From NCBI GenBank assembly GCA_036897525.1, contig JAYMTJ010000036.1:28087-92086 (forward strand): a DNA stretch of 64,000 bases, read 5' to 3'. This document shows positions 1 through 12,916 of this stretch, one piece after another. Every line of letters starts with the position of its first letter. Position 1 is the stretch's first letter. Below the pieces are notes generated by a model. That model did not search any database. It saw only the letters and a program-made list of their open reading frames with translations, and was not told the DNA's origin. Position numbers and translations under genes: made by a program. This stretch comes from Pelargonium x hortorum (Eukaryota; Streptophyta; Magnoliopsida; Geraniales; Geraniaceae).

Positions 1-2214
1 AGCATCTGTTTCTGAATCCTTTGTTGTACGCGAGATTCCTTTACTTTAAGCTGATATTATATAAGTAATAGTTTCTAGTGTATATTCTCCAACGTACTAA
101 GTAGTCTCAAAGTGTATTTTGAGTATTTTGAAGTGGTTAGATCGTAGCTTGATTTTAGTACATGTCAAAGGTTCGAGTTGGATAGCTACTGTATAAACAC
201 AGTTCAATTTTTATCAAACAAGAGAATTCTATTGATTCCTTAATCTCTGTTTCTCTTTGTTCTTCGTAAGTAGCTTAAACCTGAAATCAGAATCATCCAC
301 TTATAATAGTCTATCCGCTTGTCCTCTGTTCTAATTCTTAGCAGTGAATCTTCTTCAACTCTGGGCCTCCTTTCTCTTCAATCCATTCGCGTGTTGCTAA
401 GCTTCCCTTTCCTTTCTTTTTTCTATGTAAACTTCGTACCGATGCTCAGTTAGAAACCTAACCTAATACTTAATATATCAATCAGTATAGCTCTTTTTTA
501 GTGTAGTCGGAATCTCCTCGTAGTTTAGTTGCGAGCACTAGTTAATATGTAACATTTCTATGTTACAGTTATCCGTGTTCTATATTTTTTAAAAGAGTCC
601 CGTATAAGGGAGGATGATACTATATTATTGTACATTAATTTAGGACTAGGGACCTGTCTACGCTGTACATAATACTCCTCGAAAAAAGCACTACAAAGCT
701 TAACTTTTAAATAAATACTAAGAATAGGGAGTGCAATCTTATATTTTATATCCTATTACACAAGTCATTTTTAGCACGAGCTGGAAATTAACTGTGTTAT
801 GGGAATCCAACTTAGATAAGCTACTCCCGCAGAGTCGATATGTGTATCGCTACTCAACTTGATAGAATTTGTGTCTTAATTATATATAATAACTAAATTG
901 AATTCTATATTTCCTTGTATGCTGGTATTAGTGATACAAAACAAAAATGACTTGCTCAACATAGAAAATTCTATTTTTTTAGTTAAGAAACTTGTACCAA
1001 GAGTTACATATATCATATAAATCTAAACCTAAAATGCTTCGCTTGCTTTAGTGAGCTGCTCGTCGAAGTTAGTATAAAACCAGGCAATGCTTGTGGATTC
1101 AAATCCTGAAAAACTTTTTCTAAATTTTTATTATATTATAGTCAGTATTTTAGATTTTAGAAAAAGCTATCTGTAACTTAACTTAACTTAATAGGGCGAC
1201 AAATATTCTTTGTATTGTTGTGTTGGTTTCCCTTTTTTAGGAAACAAATGGCATTTTTTTCTTGAGACGAGTTACTTTTACCTCGGAGAATCCAGGATTG
1301 ATTAGCGTAAGAGAGGTGAGCCTCTTTTTCAATTCTGAGTCATTCCTACCGATCAAAAACGGAAATTAGGAGTTCTACTTATGAGAAGGCACCCATATGT
1401 TTGTAATAAAGGGGTTCAAAACAGAAAATCTTACTTAGTATGGCAATTTACTGAATACCTGTTAAGTTAAGTAAGAGTTTAATAGCTTTGTCCTGGTTTC
1501 TTAAATGAGATGAAAACTCAGTTAATAACTATATTACTAGCAATAGTAAGGTCAGACTCGGCGGGGCATTCCCCACCTCAGAATTCTATATTCCCCACTC
1601 TCTGGACTATTTTTAACGAGTCACAAACATTGGAAACGCTTTATTGCTTTATTGATTGAACGAAAGCCCCCCCTTTTTTTATTCAAAAGGGGATCGAATC
1701 GTTTTTAGGTTTAGTAAAGCATATTTCCGTTGAGGAATTTACGATAAAGATCTTAACTGTAATACTTCAGGATAAGCACACTGGTAGAATGGTTTTACTT
1801 TCCGAAAGTGCTCTATAGATATCTTAGGGAATAGGAACCCTTTATAATTACTGTTTATTAAACCTCTAGCCTTTTCTCTTTTTAGGTATCACCCTAGAAT
1901 TCTCTTTATAATAGCTGGATTAAGGAAAATTTCCTTAAGTATAATTAGTCGTACGAAAGCCCTTCAAAGGAAGGCAAAAAAGGGGTTGGAAATTGAATCC
2001 ATTTATACAAAGTAGGGAAAGAATCTTGCTCTCTTCTTAATAAGAGGTAACCCGTATTCCAAACATTCAAAGTCAAATGCTAAAACAAGGAGATTTAGAA
2101 TCACTTAGATAAAGAAATGTTTTGCTCGATCTCTAGAAAATCGACGATGAAGTTTATTCCTATCTTTTCTTTGTGGTTAGTGTAGTAAAGCTAAAAATAA
2201 GTAGAGGTAGACAT
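1..2214. other. AT-rich non-coding DNA
   Basis: No reading frame, tRNA or rRNA that I can recognise. The first line counts to 35% G+C. A T-arm-like word (ggattcaaatcc) lies near 1095-1106 without a convincing rest of a tRNA. A C-rich patch with a short GGGG/CCCC inverted repeat lies near 1561-1575. Stops are dense in all frames. Confidence 0.6.
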
Positions 2215-2276
2215 GTGGGATCCCCGACCCGAACCCCTGATTTGAGATAGAGGGACGAGCCTTATGCTCTAACAAA
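2215..2276 (-). pseudogene. tRNA-like remnant, isoacceptor unassigned
   Basis: On the minus strand a D-arm word (TTTGTTAGAGCA, plus-strand 2265-2276) is followed at tRNA-like spacing by a T-arm word, AGGGGTTCGGGTC. The right-hand side of the T-stem does not pair with the left (AGGGG against CGGGG), so the arm is broken. A seven-base window with CGT in the middle lies where an anticodon loop would be, but its flanks do not form a clear stem. The reading as tRNA-derived rests on the order and spacing of the two words, not on a foldable cloverleaf. Confidence 0.35.
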
Positions 2277-4523
2277 GAATTTTAGTAGGACCTAAACTTG
2301 AGAAAAGAAAGAAACTTACTGGATTTTACTACTCGAATAGCGGGTTAAAATTGAGGATCTTTAAGCTATTTCATAACTACGGAAACTCTCTTTTAAAATA
2401 TGGTTTAACTTAGACATACTTCTACTAAGCGTTCTTTAAAAGCCCTATTCTGAAAGGAAGACTCTGATAAAGACTCTTAAAACCCTTTTCTTATCTATCT
2501 CCAAGAATGCAAGCAGGTTCTCCGTTGTTAGCTCTGGTACAAACTGGGAAAAAAGTTTAATGATTTCCGGACGAGTTTCTACACCTTAGGGCAATAAAGG
2601 AAAAGTTCTTTTGATAGTATCAAATTCCAGCTATTGATTTCAGTGGTAAAGGCTCCAATAGGTCCCTCTTAATAAGAAGCTAACAGACTAGATTCCTCAG
2701 GAGTGTCCAGTGAGTACTATTATCACAACACTCTACTAAGTATGCCTTTTATGAATAAAGATTTATCGGAATATAGCGGGCGTCGGGATTTCTGGTAGAA
2801 TCGTGGAGGTACCTCTTATTAGTTAAAATCTGTTAAGTAACACAATGTAAATTAAATATACCCCAGCCTGTCCTTTTTTTAAGGTGTCCTTTTCCTAATC
2901 GTAAACTTCGGGAACTTCAAAATGGATATTCCTTATAGCATTTCTTGTTTAGTTCGAGCCTGTTCTATCCCTTAAGTCGATTCCAAACAGCTGCCTATTT
3001 TATGACAAGTTTGTTACTTCTTATTCTGATTTATCTTACGAAGGAAATAGTTTTTTGTCCTACGGGAACTCGCGCTAACACGGAGCTCGAGTAAGAAGTG
3101 AGAGGCCTGCTACTGGTTGGAGTCTTTCCTGACCTTTCCCAGGGAGTTTTTGTAGCATACTTTTGGTTAAGCATCTAGTCTCAAAAATATTAAAAAAAAA
3201 GTTCGACTTAATAGCTTGAATTTAGGATATGTTAGTCAGTCAGCCCCTTACCTTAAATAAGATAAAAGGGTCTTTTACACTTTACATAAGGCATAACTTC
3301 CAGAATCCTTGTTTGTTCCTGTTATGAAAACTACAACTTATGTTGATATTTAATAAAAATTTAATACATAAAATATAGCTTGATTTTTAGAATTACGCAA
3401 CAGGTTTTATCAGTATATTAGCGCTGTAACTTTCTACGTTTGTTCTCATGAAAAGACCCTGAAAGTCAAATATCTGCACAGCCGAAAGTACTACATTTTT
3501 CTCTGGATATTCACTTACACTTGATAAGTAACACTTAATTAAAGGTTTTAGTCACAATTTCGTGGCTAAAGTTATAAAGAAAACAAAGGGGGGCTATGAG
3601 AACTAATAAATTGAACTTCAATAAAATTGGATTCTAAAATAATTGAATATAGGGGTTGATCTTAGCTACTACACTTAGATACTACTTGAAGTTTTTGAGA
3701 ATAAAGACTAGTTTATTAACCTTATAATTAATATAGAGTTTTTAACTATTGAAATGTGTTTTTTTGCGTAAACTCCATTCTGGGGTCCTGTGGTTCGGGT
3801 TTCGAGGCGGCTGCCTGGTATCTGGCTGTTATCCAACACTCCGGCTCTTGATGGTAAGTGTAGTTAGAATGCTAAAGTAAATCCATTTTATTTAAGAATT
3901 CTTGTGATTTTCCGTATAAATACCAGGTTGTGGTCTAGTGAGTACAGCGGTAAGAAATATATTAGTTCTAAAAGACTTCTAAACCAAGGTCCTAATCTTG
4001 CTTTAGTTATCAAAAACCTAAACGCAGAAATAAGACTTTATCGTTCTTGACAGTATTGGTTCTTAGGAATTCTTCAACCCTGATATAAAGTTTATACGGT
4101 CCCTTTTCTGGAGGTACCCCGGTGTGTCTTTGATACTATTCCATCCGGCAGTTTGAGAGGGGACTACTTAGCTTAGGTGTAAGAGCATTAAGGAAAACAA
4201 AGGGGCCTAAGTCTTGCAGTAAAGTTTACACGAGTTTAGAGATTCTAAAACCCACGTTATTCGTGACTCACTAGAACTCAAAGGTAATGTAAACACAGAG
4301 AAATATTACCCCTAAGACAATCGCTCTACCAAAGGGGTTCCGCGGTTTTTAAGTAAAGCTTATATTTCTAAAACAATTTAGAGTAAATCCCCTGACGGAG
4401 AACTCCTAAGGAAGACTAGTAAACCCGTTATTAGCGGGTATACTCTAATACAGGGAAGATCCAGTAAAAGATATTCAGTTTCCGCTACTACAAAAACTAA
4501 AAAGGACACTTCAGCTAAAGGAA
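2277..4523. other. AT-rich non-coding DNA with one GC-rich patch
   Basis: No gene recognised. The line from 3781 to 3840 counts to 35 of 60 G+C, against about 35% in the bulk, and contains a T-arm-like word (gtggttcgggtttcgag). On the minus strand a D-arm-like word (TTTGGTAGAGCGA, plus 4323-4335) lies near 4.33 kb but no matching T-arm follows. The rest is unremarkable AT-rich sequence. Confidence 0.5.
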
Positions 4524-4606
4524 ACGACTCGGCTAAAGCTTAATGGTTAGAGTGCTCAGGCGCGGACTTATTGGTTGTCGGCTCGAACCTGTGGGGCGCG
4601 TACGAA
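4524..4606 (+). pseudogene. tRNA-like remnant, isoacceptor unassigned
   Basis: Plus strand. The D-arm word AGCTTAATGGTTAGAGTGC (4537-4555) resembles the box A region of plant organelle tRNAs. It is followed at 4577-4592 by a T-arm word, GTCGGCTCGAACCTGT, in which the usual TTCGA has become CTCGA. The flanking sequences do not pair into an acceptor stem, and I cannot place an anticodon. The patch is more GC-rich than its surroundings, as expected of a tRNA remnant in AT-rich DNA. Confidence 0.4.
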
Positions 4607-7600
4607 GCAAAAGTTCCTAACACATAGTATTGGTTGAAAAGAGTTGCTAACTTTACAGTTTGTGGAATATTGGTGTTATCTCTTATATTTAGGGCAGTTA
4701 ATAATAAAAATAAAAACCAGAAGGTAGTAAAGTTTTGGTCATGGGAATCTACTAGAAAATCTGATTATTCCATAAGTACTGCACTTGTATATACCGGAAG
4801 CCTATAAATTGAAGTATAAGCCACAAAAGAGTCTTAATTCCCGAAGTCTATATGCCTTTAGTTGTTCTAATGAATGCGCGTGTAAGAGCACTTGGGGCAC
4901 CTCCTTTAGAAAACTATTATCAATATAATATGAGCATCCTTTGATAAAAACTTTGGATAAAGCGCTTAATAGGAAGAACCGTTCTAGGGCCGGTAAAATC
5001 ATATCTATAAACGGGAGCCCGCCCCTCGTTTTTGATAGGGAAAAACTAACTTTTTGGCATAGACAAAGCACTGTCGAATACGAATACCCATTATATTGTG
5101 TTAAAACGCGACACTTCATTTTATAAGTTCAAGTCCGCTTTGTTACAGTTAAGGAAGAAAACAAATTTATAAAAGAGCACTAGGAAATAGATAAAGGTAG
5201 GCGCTAATAAAGGAACTTAACTCACATAAGATTATCGCATAATACTAGAAAAGTGTAAATCTACCGCGTTTTAATAAGAAATTAGGGCACAGCTTTTGAC
5301 AATAAAAAAAGCATTTCTAGTAAACTGAATAGTCAATTAAGTTGCTCGACCTATAAAAAAAACTGCTTAACACGCTTCTGATTTTCTCGGAAGCAGGGGG
5401 CTCTCCGGGTAGAAAGTATAAAAAGGAGGCCCAGATGACATGACATCCGCGGTGACAGCTTAAAAAGCTGATATTATTGATTACTATTCAAGGGAGCTCC
5501 TTGATCAAATAGATTACAAAATTATTACATATTATCCTTATATCAGATACATCTGACAAATCACGGAAGTAATCCACTATGCTTATGCCTAAGTTGATCC
5601 ATAACTAACTTCAATAAAGGGTAAACCCCTGGCTGGCTTCTTTATTAATTCATAGCTCCTACCTAAAAGAAAGACCCTACTATAACCAGTTCCGAGACTT
5701 CGGTCAAATAGAGACGTTTTAGATATAGGACTTCCAGTAAGTGGTAAAAAAAATCTAAGGAGAAAAACCTCTTCTTATCTAGGTATGGTTGGAATCCTTG
5801 TTTTTTAGTATAGAAGAAAATTCTCAAGCAGCTCCCTCCTTATGGATAAGGGTGCCGATAAGCCTTGTTCTAGTGTAAGAAATAACTCAAGCGAGCAGAA
5901 CAGAAATCCTGAAATCTATATATAAAGTATACCTTTTAGCTTTTTCCTCTCTCTTTGTCGTGTAACTTTGTAATAAGTCAAGAAAATATATCTAGTCTAC
6001 AACTGCCTTAAGTTTGGTACATTCGGGTTCCTCTGAAAAATGTTTTAGGGTAATTAGAGGTTTACTATTTTAGTACAGTACTTTTATTTTACCAGTTTCT
6101 GATCTGATCTCTTGTAGTCTTGGAAGTCTAGAGCTAAGGTGTACCTATTGTAATCAAAGTAGTACTAATTATGTATTTAGTAATCTTAAACTGCTAGGTT
6201 AGGAAAGAAGAAAGTCAAATTCAATTTAGTTATTAGAAGTTAGGGGCACAGTTAAAGGTTCCTTATGTAGATCCCAGTTGCAGCATCTTTTTAAGAGTAT
6301 TTTACAGACCTGGTTTTTGGCAATGCGAACTCTTAGAGGTATACGTGATTGAAAAGCTATTCGTAGATAATCAAAAAGATATGGAATTGCTTGTTTTCCT
6401 TAAGTTTTATAATGCCTAAGAAAACGTACTAAGTTAAACTAGATAGAGGCCCTCCCTTATAGATTAAGCTTCTCTTAATTCTATATATATGTCCTGCCTA
6501 ATAATAAGGAGTAGCTTGCATGAACGGAGACTTTGTCGCACAAGTCGAATTTGGTAATCGATAAAAGTTAACTAACGGCGGCCTTATTTAAAAATTCCTG
6601 CACCATGCCATATAGAAAATTTTTACATATAGCATTCTTGGATCTCGCTTAAGATATTGAGAAATTGTTTTTTGCTTAAACCTGTTCAGTTTTTGTGGAT
6701 TTGATAACTCATAATGAGAAGATACATATACCCCTAAATAATAAGTTTACCCTGTATTGTAAACGTGTTTAGAAAGGGTCCTGTATTTTTTACTAACGAT
6801 ATCAGAGCTGAATGAGTTCTATATTCTTAGGAAAAGGTTGAAATAACCGCGTAGCTACTAAAAGCTTGAGTTTCCTCCTGTTTTATTTATTAAGGTGTGT
6901 ATGATATTAAGCCTGTTCTAGTTAAATTGTGCTGCAATACATCTTTTACTAAGCCTTTTTCTTAGAGGGTTTTCAAGTAAGTGATCCTTAAATTAGTAAT
7001 GGCTTCTAGTTTTACTTTATCGCAGTCTTATTTGTAGCTCGCTTATATAAATAGTATAAATAGAGATAATGGATAACTGGGCAGGCGAACCCGTCTTGTA
7101 AGTACTTTCCTGTATATCTAACTAGTAAGGTTATTTTACCGAAACCTTTTCAAGGAATGGTATTTGTTGCTTATTTCAGGGGTTTCCTTAAAGACTTAGA
7201 TTGGGTTGTTACTAGTCAAAAAGGTTTATTAAATCTTAAGAATAGGAATTCTTTATAAAGGAAATATAGAAAGGAAAACCTTCCATTATTCCGTAATAGG
7301 AGCGTTTAGTATTGTAACTCGTATGGGGGTTATACCTTAGTAGCCAGCCAGGCAAGTTATTTTGCTATTAACCTATATAATACTAACTACCACTTTGATA
7401 ATTTTCGAAAGGAACCTACCAGACCTATAACTATTCATTACATGCACCTAGCTTTCATGTACCAAAAAAGAAACTTAAGGTATATTAAATTAGTCTATTT
7501 CCATAAGATTGCTTAGCTATATAATATGGCAGGTGCCCTTCATTTAGGGTATTTCAGGGAAGAAATATCTGGGCTATATTGTTGGCTTTATTTAGGAAAA

Positions 7601-10238
7601 AACACGCGTAAGCTTAGCTTATATACCTCCTTAGGGTTGCAATTAAATATACATTTCCAGAGAAAGATAAAGGAATACTCTGCTTAATCCAAACTCTATT
7701 TACTATTTAAAGAATGTATTTGAAAAAAAAAAAAAGGGGTCTTCCGCGGACTTTTGTTCTGAATTGTGAGCGCGGCCCTTAGATGCTATATTCCAATAAT
7801 TGAATTAAACGGAAACTCTGTAGATTAGTTTTGTACTTAGGGAGGTTATATAGCGGATAGTTTAGAGGGCGTGGAATTAGTACCAAACCCTTGATAATAG
7901 GCTTTTCATTTGGAATATACAGTTGAGCCTACGGATAACCTTTTCTTCCTCTGTCCGGCTTAGTATAAAAACAACAAGAAACCCGCTCAACTGAGAACAG
8001 CGGCAATCACTTCCTATCCTAACATTCAACCCAAGAACCTCAGCTACTAACTCAGTCCTAAAAAGAAAGAAGGAAGAATAACCAAACTACATATATAAAG
8101 ATACAAAGGTACAGCGGCTTCAAACCCTTTTAAGTCCTACCCGTTAATAAAATAAAATATAATAAAGTCCAAGACATAACTTAGTGTTGGTTAGATCAAA
8201 AGGAGCCCTCTTTCTTTAGGTTCTATGAGACTCTCGTTCGCTTGTGGTAAACTTTGCACAGTTTTAAGGCTTCCCTTTTTCATTCATATTACCAGAAGGA
8301 GCTCTAGACACTCGATTATATATCTTAAGAATCCCTACTTTATAGTAAAGGTAGACCGTTTAATTCAAAGCACGTTATGTTGTTTTTTATACCTATCGAC
8401 ATCCGTGTATCTATCGTATGGCTTTAACAAAAAAGATAGAGCTGTGTTTGCACTTGGATTACTTCTCAAAATTCGAGATTGGCGCTCAAGTAAAGGCTTA
8501 TTAAAAGGATTCCTTATCTGTCATTTGAACTGGGAGAGTCCTTATTGAGCGGAGGAATAGTAAATCCTATATAATATAATAAAAGAAGGGGTTTTAATAA
8601 AGCCGGATAACTAGCATATTTCTGTTAATACAGTAAATCTTAGAAAAAATGGCTTTTTCAATTTTAGCACCCTATCAGAGTCTTAGCACGTATGTATCTC
8701 TTAGAGCGAATCTTTCTTTATTTCTGGTAAGGGAGTGGTAAGAAAATCTTCCTTTCTTTTGCCGACTCTATATTCCTATTTCCTTAGGAGAGTGTTTAGG
8801 AAGGAGACTCATAATTCTAAATCTTAAACCGGAATAACTATAGGAATTGCAGCTAATGATTTTAATGAACAGGCAGGCGCTATCTGTATTTGGTTAGTGC
8901 TTTTCTTTCCTTATCAGCTAATAGCTAAATACAATGTAAAATCCCCAGCTTGATAGATGGTTTTCTATATTTCCTTAATCCTTTAAAAATTATAGTTTCG
9001 ACAGTTCCGGGGTATAGAATTTTAAAGAAATCGGCTCCTCCTTAGTCTTCTTAATAGCTAAGATCAAACTTCTAAACAAGTGAGGACAGGTTTATAGGGA
9101 AGTTCCTTTAACTGGTAGCTATGCTTTTGAGTCTCCAGCCTTTAGGATTCCAAAATTCTGTAGATATTTGTAAGAATTCTTAAACAAGGCTCTAATTAGA
9201 AGCAGCTTTCTTGCTTTATGGCATGCTAGCTTTACCGGAATTGAAATGTAAATTAATAAATATCAAGGAATTAAATGTAAAGGCTCTAAATGAGGTCTAT
9301 AAGTCTTTCCTTTTCTCTGGGGTATATAACCCAGCTTACCAGCTTAACTGAGGATAAAATTATGGAGAATCATTTCGAGGTTTTATCTGGCAGGATTAGA
9401 ATTCCTTACTTTCATGTCTAATGGTATAGCCCTTTCTATAATGGTTTCCCTCTACCAACTTGTCTTCTAAACCAGTCTCGGGTATAAAGTATTATTCTGT
9501 AAAAACTAATTGAATTCCGGTATACAAATAGAGTGTACTTTTGGACCAACCAACTCTAAATCAACATTTCCTAACCTGTCAATTTAGGGGTTTGTATTCT
9601 GTAAATAAAAGAACCCAAATCGAACTACATAACCTCTTGCACTTTTGCTTGTGTAAATAACACCTTTTAAAAAACACTTGTAAGTACATTTCATAGATCA
9701 ACTTCTTCCAAACTAACCTCTGTAGCTTGTAACCCGGCATAGCTCTTTCTTTGTAAAATTAGCAAATAATAGATAACGGATTTTCTAATTCTTTTTGGAT
9801 AGCTGGTAAAGGCTCAACAGATTCTTATCTTATTCCTTGTTTATCTCAAACAACTAGTTTCAATTTGAAATATGGAATAGTAAAGCTCCCTGTCCTCAGA
9901 TATAGATGACTCATTAAGTTACACCAAAAAAACCTATATTACCCGGAGCACCCATTAAGGGGAAACACCTTGTACATAATTCACCCAAGAAAGTACAGTC
10001 CTGTTGTGAGATATAATAAAATTAAGATTTTTATACTTTTCAGTCCAATTTATATAAAAAAGAAACTTATTCTAGATTTAAATCAGACTTTCTCTATGCT
10101 CTCCTATGGATTTCAAACAGCACCCATTCATTATATAGATATATTAGGAAAAGTCCGTCTATTTACTGAGATACCCATTTCTTACTTTCTTAATTTAATG
10201 AGGTGGTCCCTACAAAAAAGTACTAACTAAAAAAGCAA
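4607..10238. other. AT-rich non-coding DNA
   Basis: About 5.6 kb without a recognisable gene. The longest frame is 8225-8548 (+, 107 codons, ATG start); its product is basic and hydrophobic in patches and matches no family I know, and its length is within random expectation. A run of 13 A lies at 7723-7735, and a six-base-pair hairpin (CAGCTT, three-base loop, AAGCTG) at 5456-5470. A frame of 86 codons ends at 10230, just before the trnW-like remnant, and is also unrecognised. Confidence 0.6.
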
Positions 10239-10312
10239 AGCGCGCTCTGTAGGACTTGAACCCGCCACCTTACATAATTTATATCGTGTGTTATACCACT
10301 TTAAAACTTACT
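10239..10312 (-). pseudogene. trnW(CCA)-like pseudogene, plastid type
   Basis: On the minus strand the 3' half reads GGTTCAAGTCCTACAGAGCG, one base different from the T-arm and 3' acceptor of plastid-type trnW (GGTTCAAATCCTACAGAGCG). Angiosperm mitochondria commonly carry this plastid-derived tRNA. The T-stem has lost one pair. Upstream a D-arm-like word (AGTGGTATAACA) remains, but the anticodon region is AT-rich with no recognisable CCA. The expected 5' acceptor sequence is gone, so the 3' GAGCG has no partner. The best reading is a decayed trnW; the D-arm half alone would not justify the name. Confidence 0.5.
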
Positions 10313-12803
10313 TGGTGTTCACTGTTTACCCTCTATTAAATTTAACTTAATGTAAGTTCTAAGATATGATATCCGTGAGTTTTCAAGTACAAAAGAAATA
10401 GTTGAATGTAAAGAGTAACCCATTACGCTTTAGACACTCTATACAGCGCTCCCTCCTATATTAATAATTAATAAGTTTGCTTATAATAAAAGTAAGAGTT
10501 ATCTGATACCTTGTTATGTCAAAGAAATCTCATTTGAAATACTTTTCTATTTTAGAGTTTCCGACAGGGAAGTCTGTAGGGTTAGTAATGAGAGCGCCCG
10601 TCATTTGTCTTTTTATATGAGGCAAGCAAGCGTTTTGCAGTTGTATCCTTATGCTTTGTTATATACCATAATACTATAGACTTACTGGGATAGGAGCCGC
10701 AGTTACGAAAGCAAGGAGTCGGTCTAAGGGGTTTCTATACCCTCACACCCTTTAAGTCCCTTATCTATATTAAAATGAGGCAATAAATTAGAGTGGTAGC
10801 TAACCCTGTTAACACTAAACGGTAGTTATCCTGAGTTTTTACAGTTCGAGAAAACAGAATATGGAAATAAGGTTTTGTTTTTGTATCCCTTAACGAAAAT
10901 CCAGGATTTATAATAGTATTAAAGAACAGGTATCGCCAGTACGTATTAAATGTGCCATAAATATGGGATACTCCGTAAACTGCTTTAGTGTGGGTTCGAG
11001 TTCTAATAAATACTAAGGAGAGCCTTTCGATTCAGAATGGAAAATAGGGAGCCTCGTAGATTATGCTTCGTCTACCCCCCGTCTAGCTAGGGGTTGGTAT
11101 AATATTTTCTGCTGTTGATAGTAAGGTATCCCTTTTCAGAGGGAACTCTACTAACGGATCCATTGCTAGAGCCTGTAAAAGCGCTCCATGTTTAAGCAAT
11201 GTTTTTGTAGTTTTAAATTCCCAGCAGTATGCCGAATACCTCTTAAAGAATCTAACAGTATTTAATCCGGTAAAAGGGTTTTCTAAAGCATATCTACTTA
11301 ACTTATTAGGTTTTTCCTGAGCTTATATTTTAGGTAGGGTCTGTCAAGTTCTAGTATCTATTGTTGTACCAGAAAAGAGTCTATATCTCTTGATATAAAC
11401 TAAACTTTCCAAGAATGAATTAAGAGAATGTAGTTAATAAATAGGATAGCCTGCCTTGGCTTTATAATTGAAGTTTTATCTCAATCTAAACTAAGGCCTT
11501 AATTAAACAACAAGGCATGTATGGTTCTCCTTTACTAAGTTCAAAACGGGGCTCGCTAATATTAAGAATCTTCTTTGTTTCAGTAAGAGACTGATAGCGA
11601 GTAGAGTAATCTACAACTTACCTTAGCTTAATGTTTTAATTCTAATCATAAGTTTAGGGATTCGCTTAACTTTGGGGGAGACTTAGGAGAACCAAGAATG
11701 ACAAATTACTTAACAATAAAGGCAAATACTAAGGAAAACACTAACCAAAATGTTCAATACACTCTAGCAAGCCCAACCGATTAATAATTGTAATATACAA
11801 AAGCAAGCCCTAAAAGTCAAGGTTTTAAACCCTGTATATTCCTGTTTATTTTATTGTATATCAGAATTTCGAAAACCCCTTTGATAATAATTAATACACC
11901 TACATGCTCACTATACAATTATAGAATTTATCTTAAGAGTTTAATACCCGGGAACTTCCTGTTAAGACGAAATTATTCAGAAAAAACTATGTCCTAAGCA
12001 TTTCTCAAGAATAATAAGATAATTCACAAGACTCTTATTTTCTTATTTAATGAAACTCGTCTAGAACCTTGTTCTTAAGTTCTGGCGTTTAGTCTCCCTT
12101 TCAGTTTACTTCTTTTTTGAGAAATCCCTTGTCTTAATAAACGGGCTGTAGGGACAGAGTGCTCCTCCGTTTGAAAGTATCTTACTAAATAAACTCTAGA
12201 AATTTATACAAACTACAATGGAACCCCTTATAGGAGTATAGGGAAGACACCCCTTAAACTAAACTCCAACCTAATATCCGAGTAAATGAACTTTTTCTAA
12301 TTATATATTAAAATAGAAAGTTATCAACCAACAGATATGGCGTATTCGCTTTAGTGTAGATGTTAATTAATAGTGTAGTAATTAAAAAAACTTAAATGAA
12401 AGGCTGGTTAGACTGCGGATGCCTTGCGGAAAGTTTAAAGAAACCATAAGGGATCGAGCATAGGTTTACTTACCTCAAAAATACCTTAAAAAACAAATTA
12501 CATAAGGTAAATAAGGTAAGCAACCCATACTGAGTGTTTTGCCTGCTATTTTATTAGGTAATCTGAGGGCAAGGTATTTATACGATCAACCAAAATAAGT
12601 CAAAACCAAGGTATCCTGTGGAGTAGATCCGATTACTTTGCTAGCGCATAGCTATAGTTACATATAGGTACAAAAAGTATGGTTTGTCTAATAGCAAGAG
12701 TTATATGAACACAGCTTTCAGCTGATATTAAGCCAAGTTCAAAAATGACTTATATAGAACAATAAAAGTCAAACATTGTGTATGGCAATAGGTTATACCA
12801 GGC
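10313..12803. other. AT-rich non-coding DNA
   Basis: No gene recognised. A T-arm-like word (gtgtgggttcgagttc) lies near 10988-11003 on the plus strand and a partial one (caaggttttaaaccctg) near 11819-11835; neither has a D-arm at the right distance. A short inverted repeat, ACCCC and GGGGT, lies around 11079-11098. The remainder is AT-rich with dense stops. Confidence 0.55.
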
Positions 12804-12889
12804 GGAGGAATAGCTTAAGAAGGCATTGGTTTGCTAAATCAACAAACAAAACGCTGTTGTATCGTGGGTTTAAATCCCACTTTTCTCCG
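12804..12889 (+). tRNA. trnS-GCU: trnS(GCU)-like tRNA with a reduced D-arm
   Basis: This is the best-preserved tRNA in the window. The acceptor stem GGAGGAA pairs over seven positions with TTTCTCC (one G-U), followed by discriminator G. The anticodon stem TTGGT/ATCAA closes a seven-base loop TTGCTAA with anticodon GCT. The T-arm GTGGG-TTTAAAT-CCCAC is fully paired, and a long variable region fits a serine tRNA. The anticodon arm, GGCATTGGTTTGCTAAATC, agrees with what I recall of plant mitochondrial trnS(GCU). Two things are odd. The D-arm is cut to GCT-TAAGAA-GGC, a three-base-pair stem with a six-base loop lacking the GG pair that normally docks with the T-loop. There is also one extra T between T-stem and acceptor stem. 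It may be a working armless-tending tRNA or a recent pseudogene. Confidence 0.6.
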
Positions 12890-12916
12890 AGCATATCATA
12901 GCTATCTTTTGGGATG

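Noticed and set aside
1306-1314. CGTAAGAGA, and also CATAAGAGA at 13641 and CATAAGAGT at 14178, as plant mitochondrial promoters
   Set aside because: About one exact CRTAAGAGA is expected by chance on both strands at this composition. The AT box is missing at the two exact matches, and no gene follows any of the three.
4321-4345. D-arm-like word on the minus strand as a further tRNA
   Set aside because: No T-arm at a possible distance; kept only as a remark in the surrounding block.
8225-8548. 107-codon frame as a gene
   Set aside because: No recognisable family, length within random expectation, composition like the surroundings.
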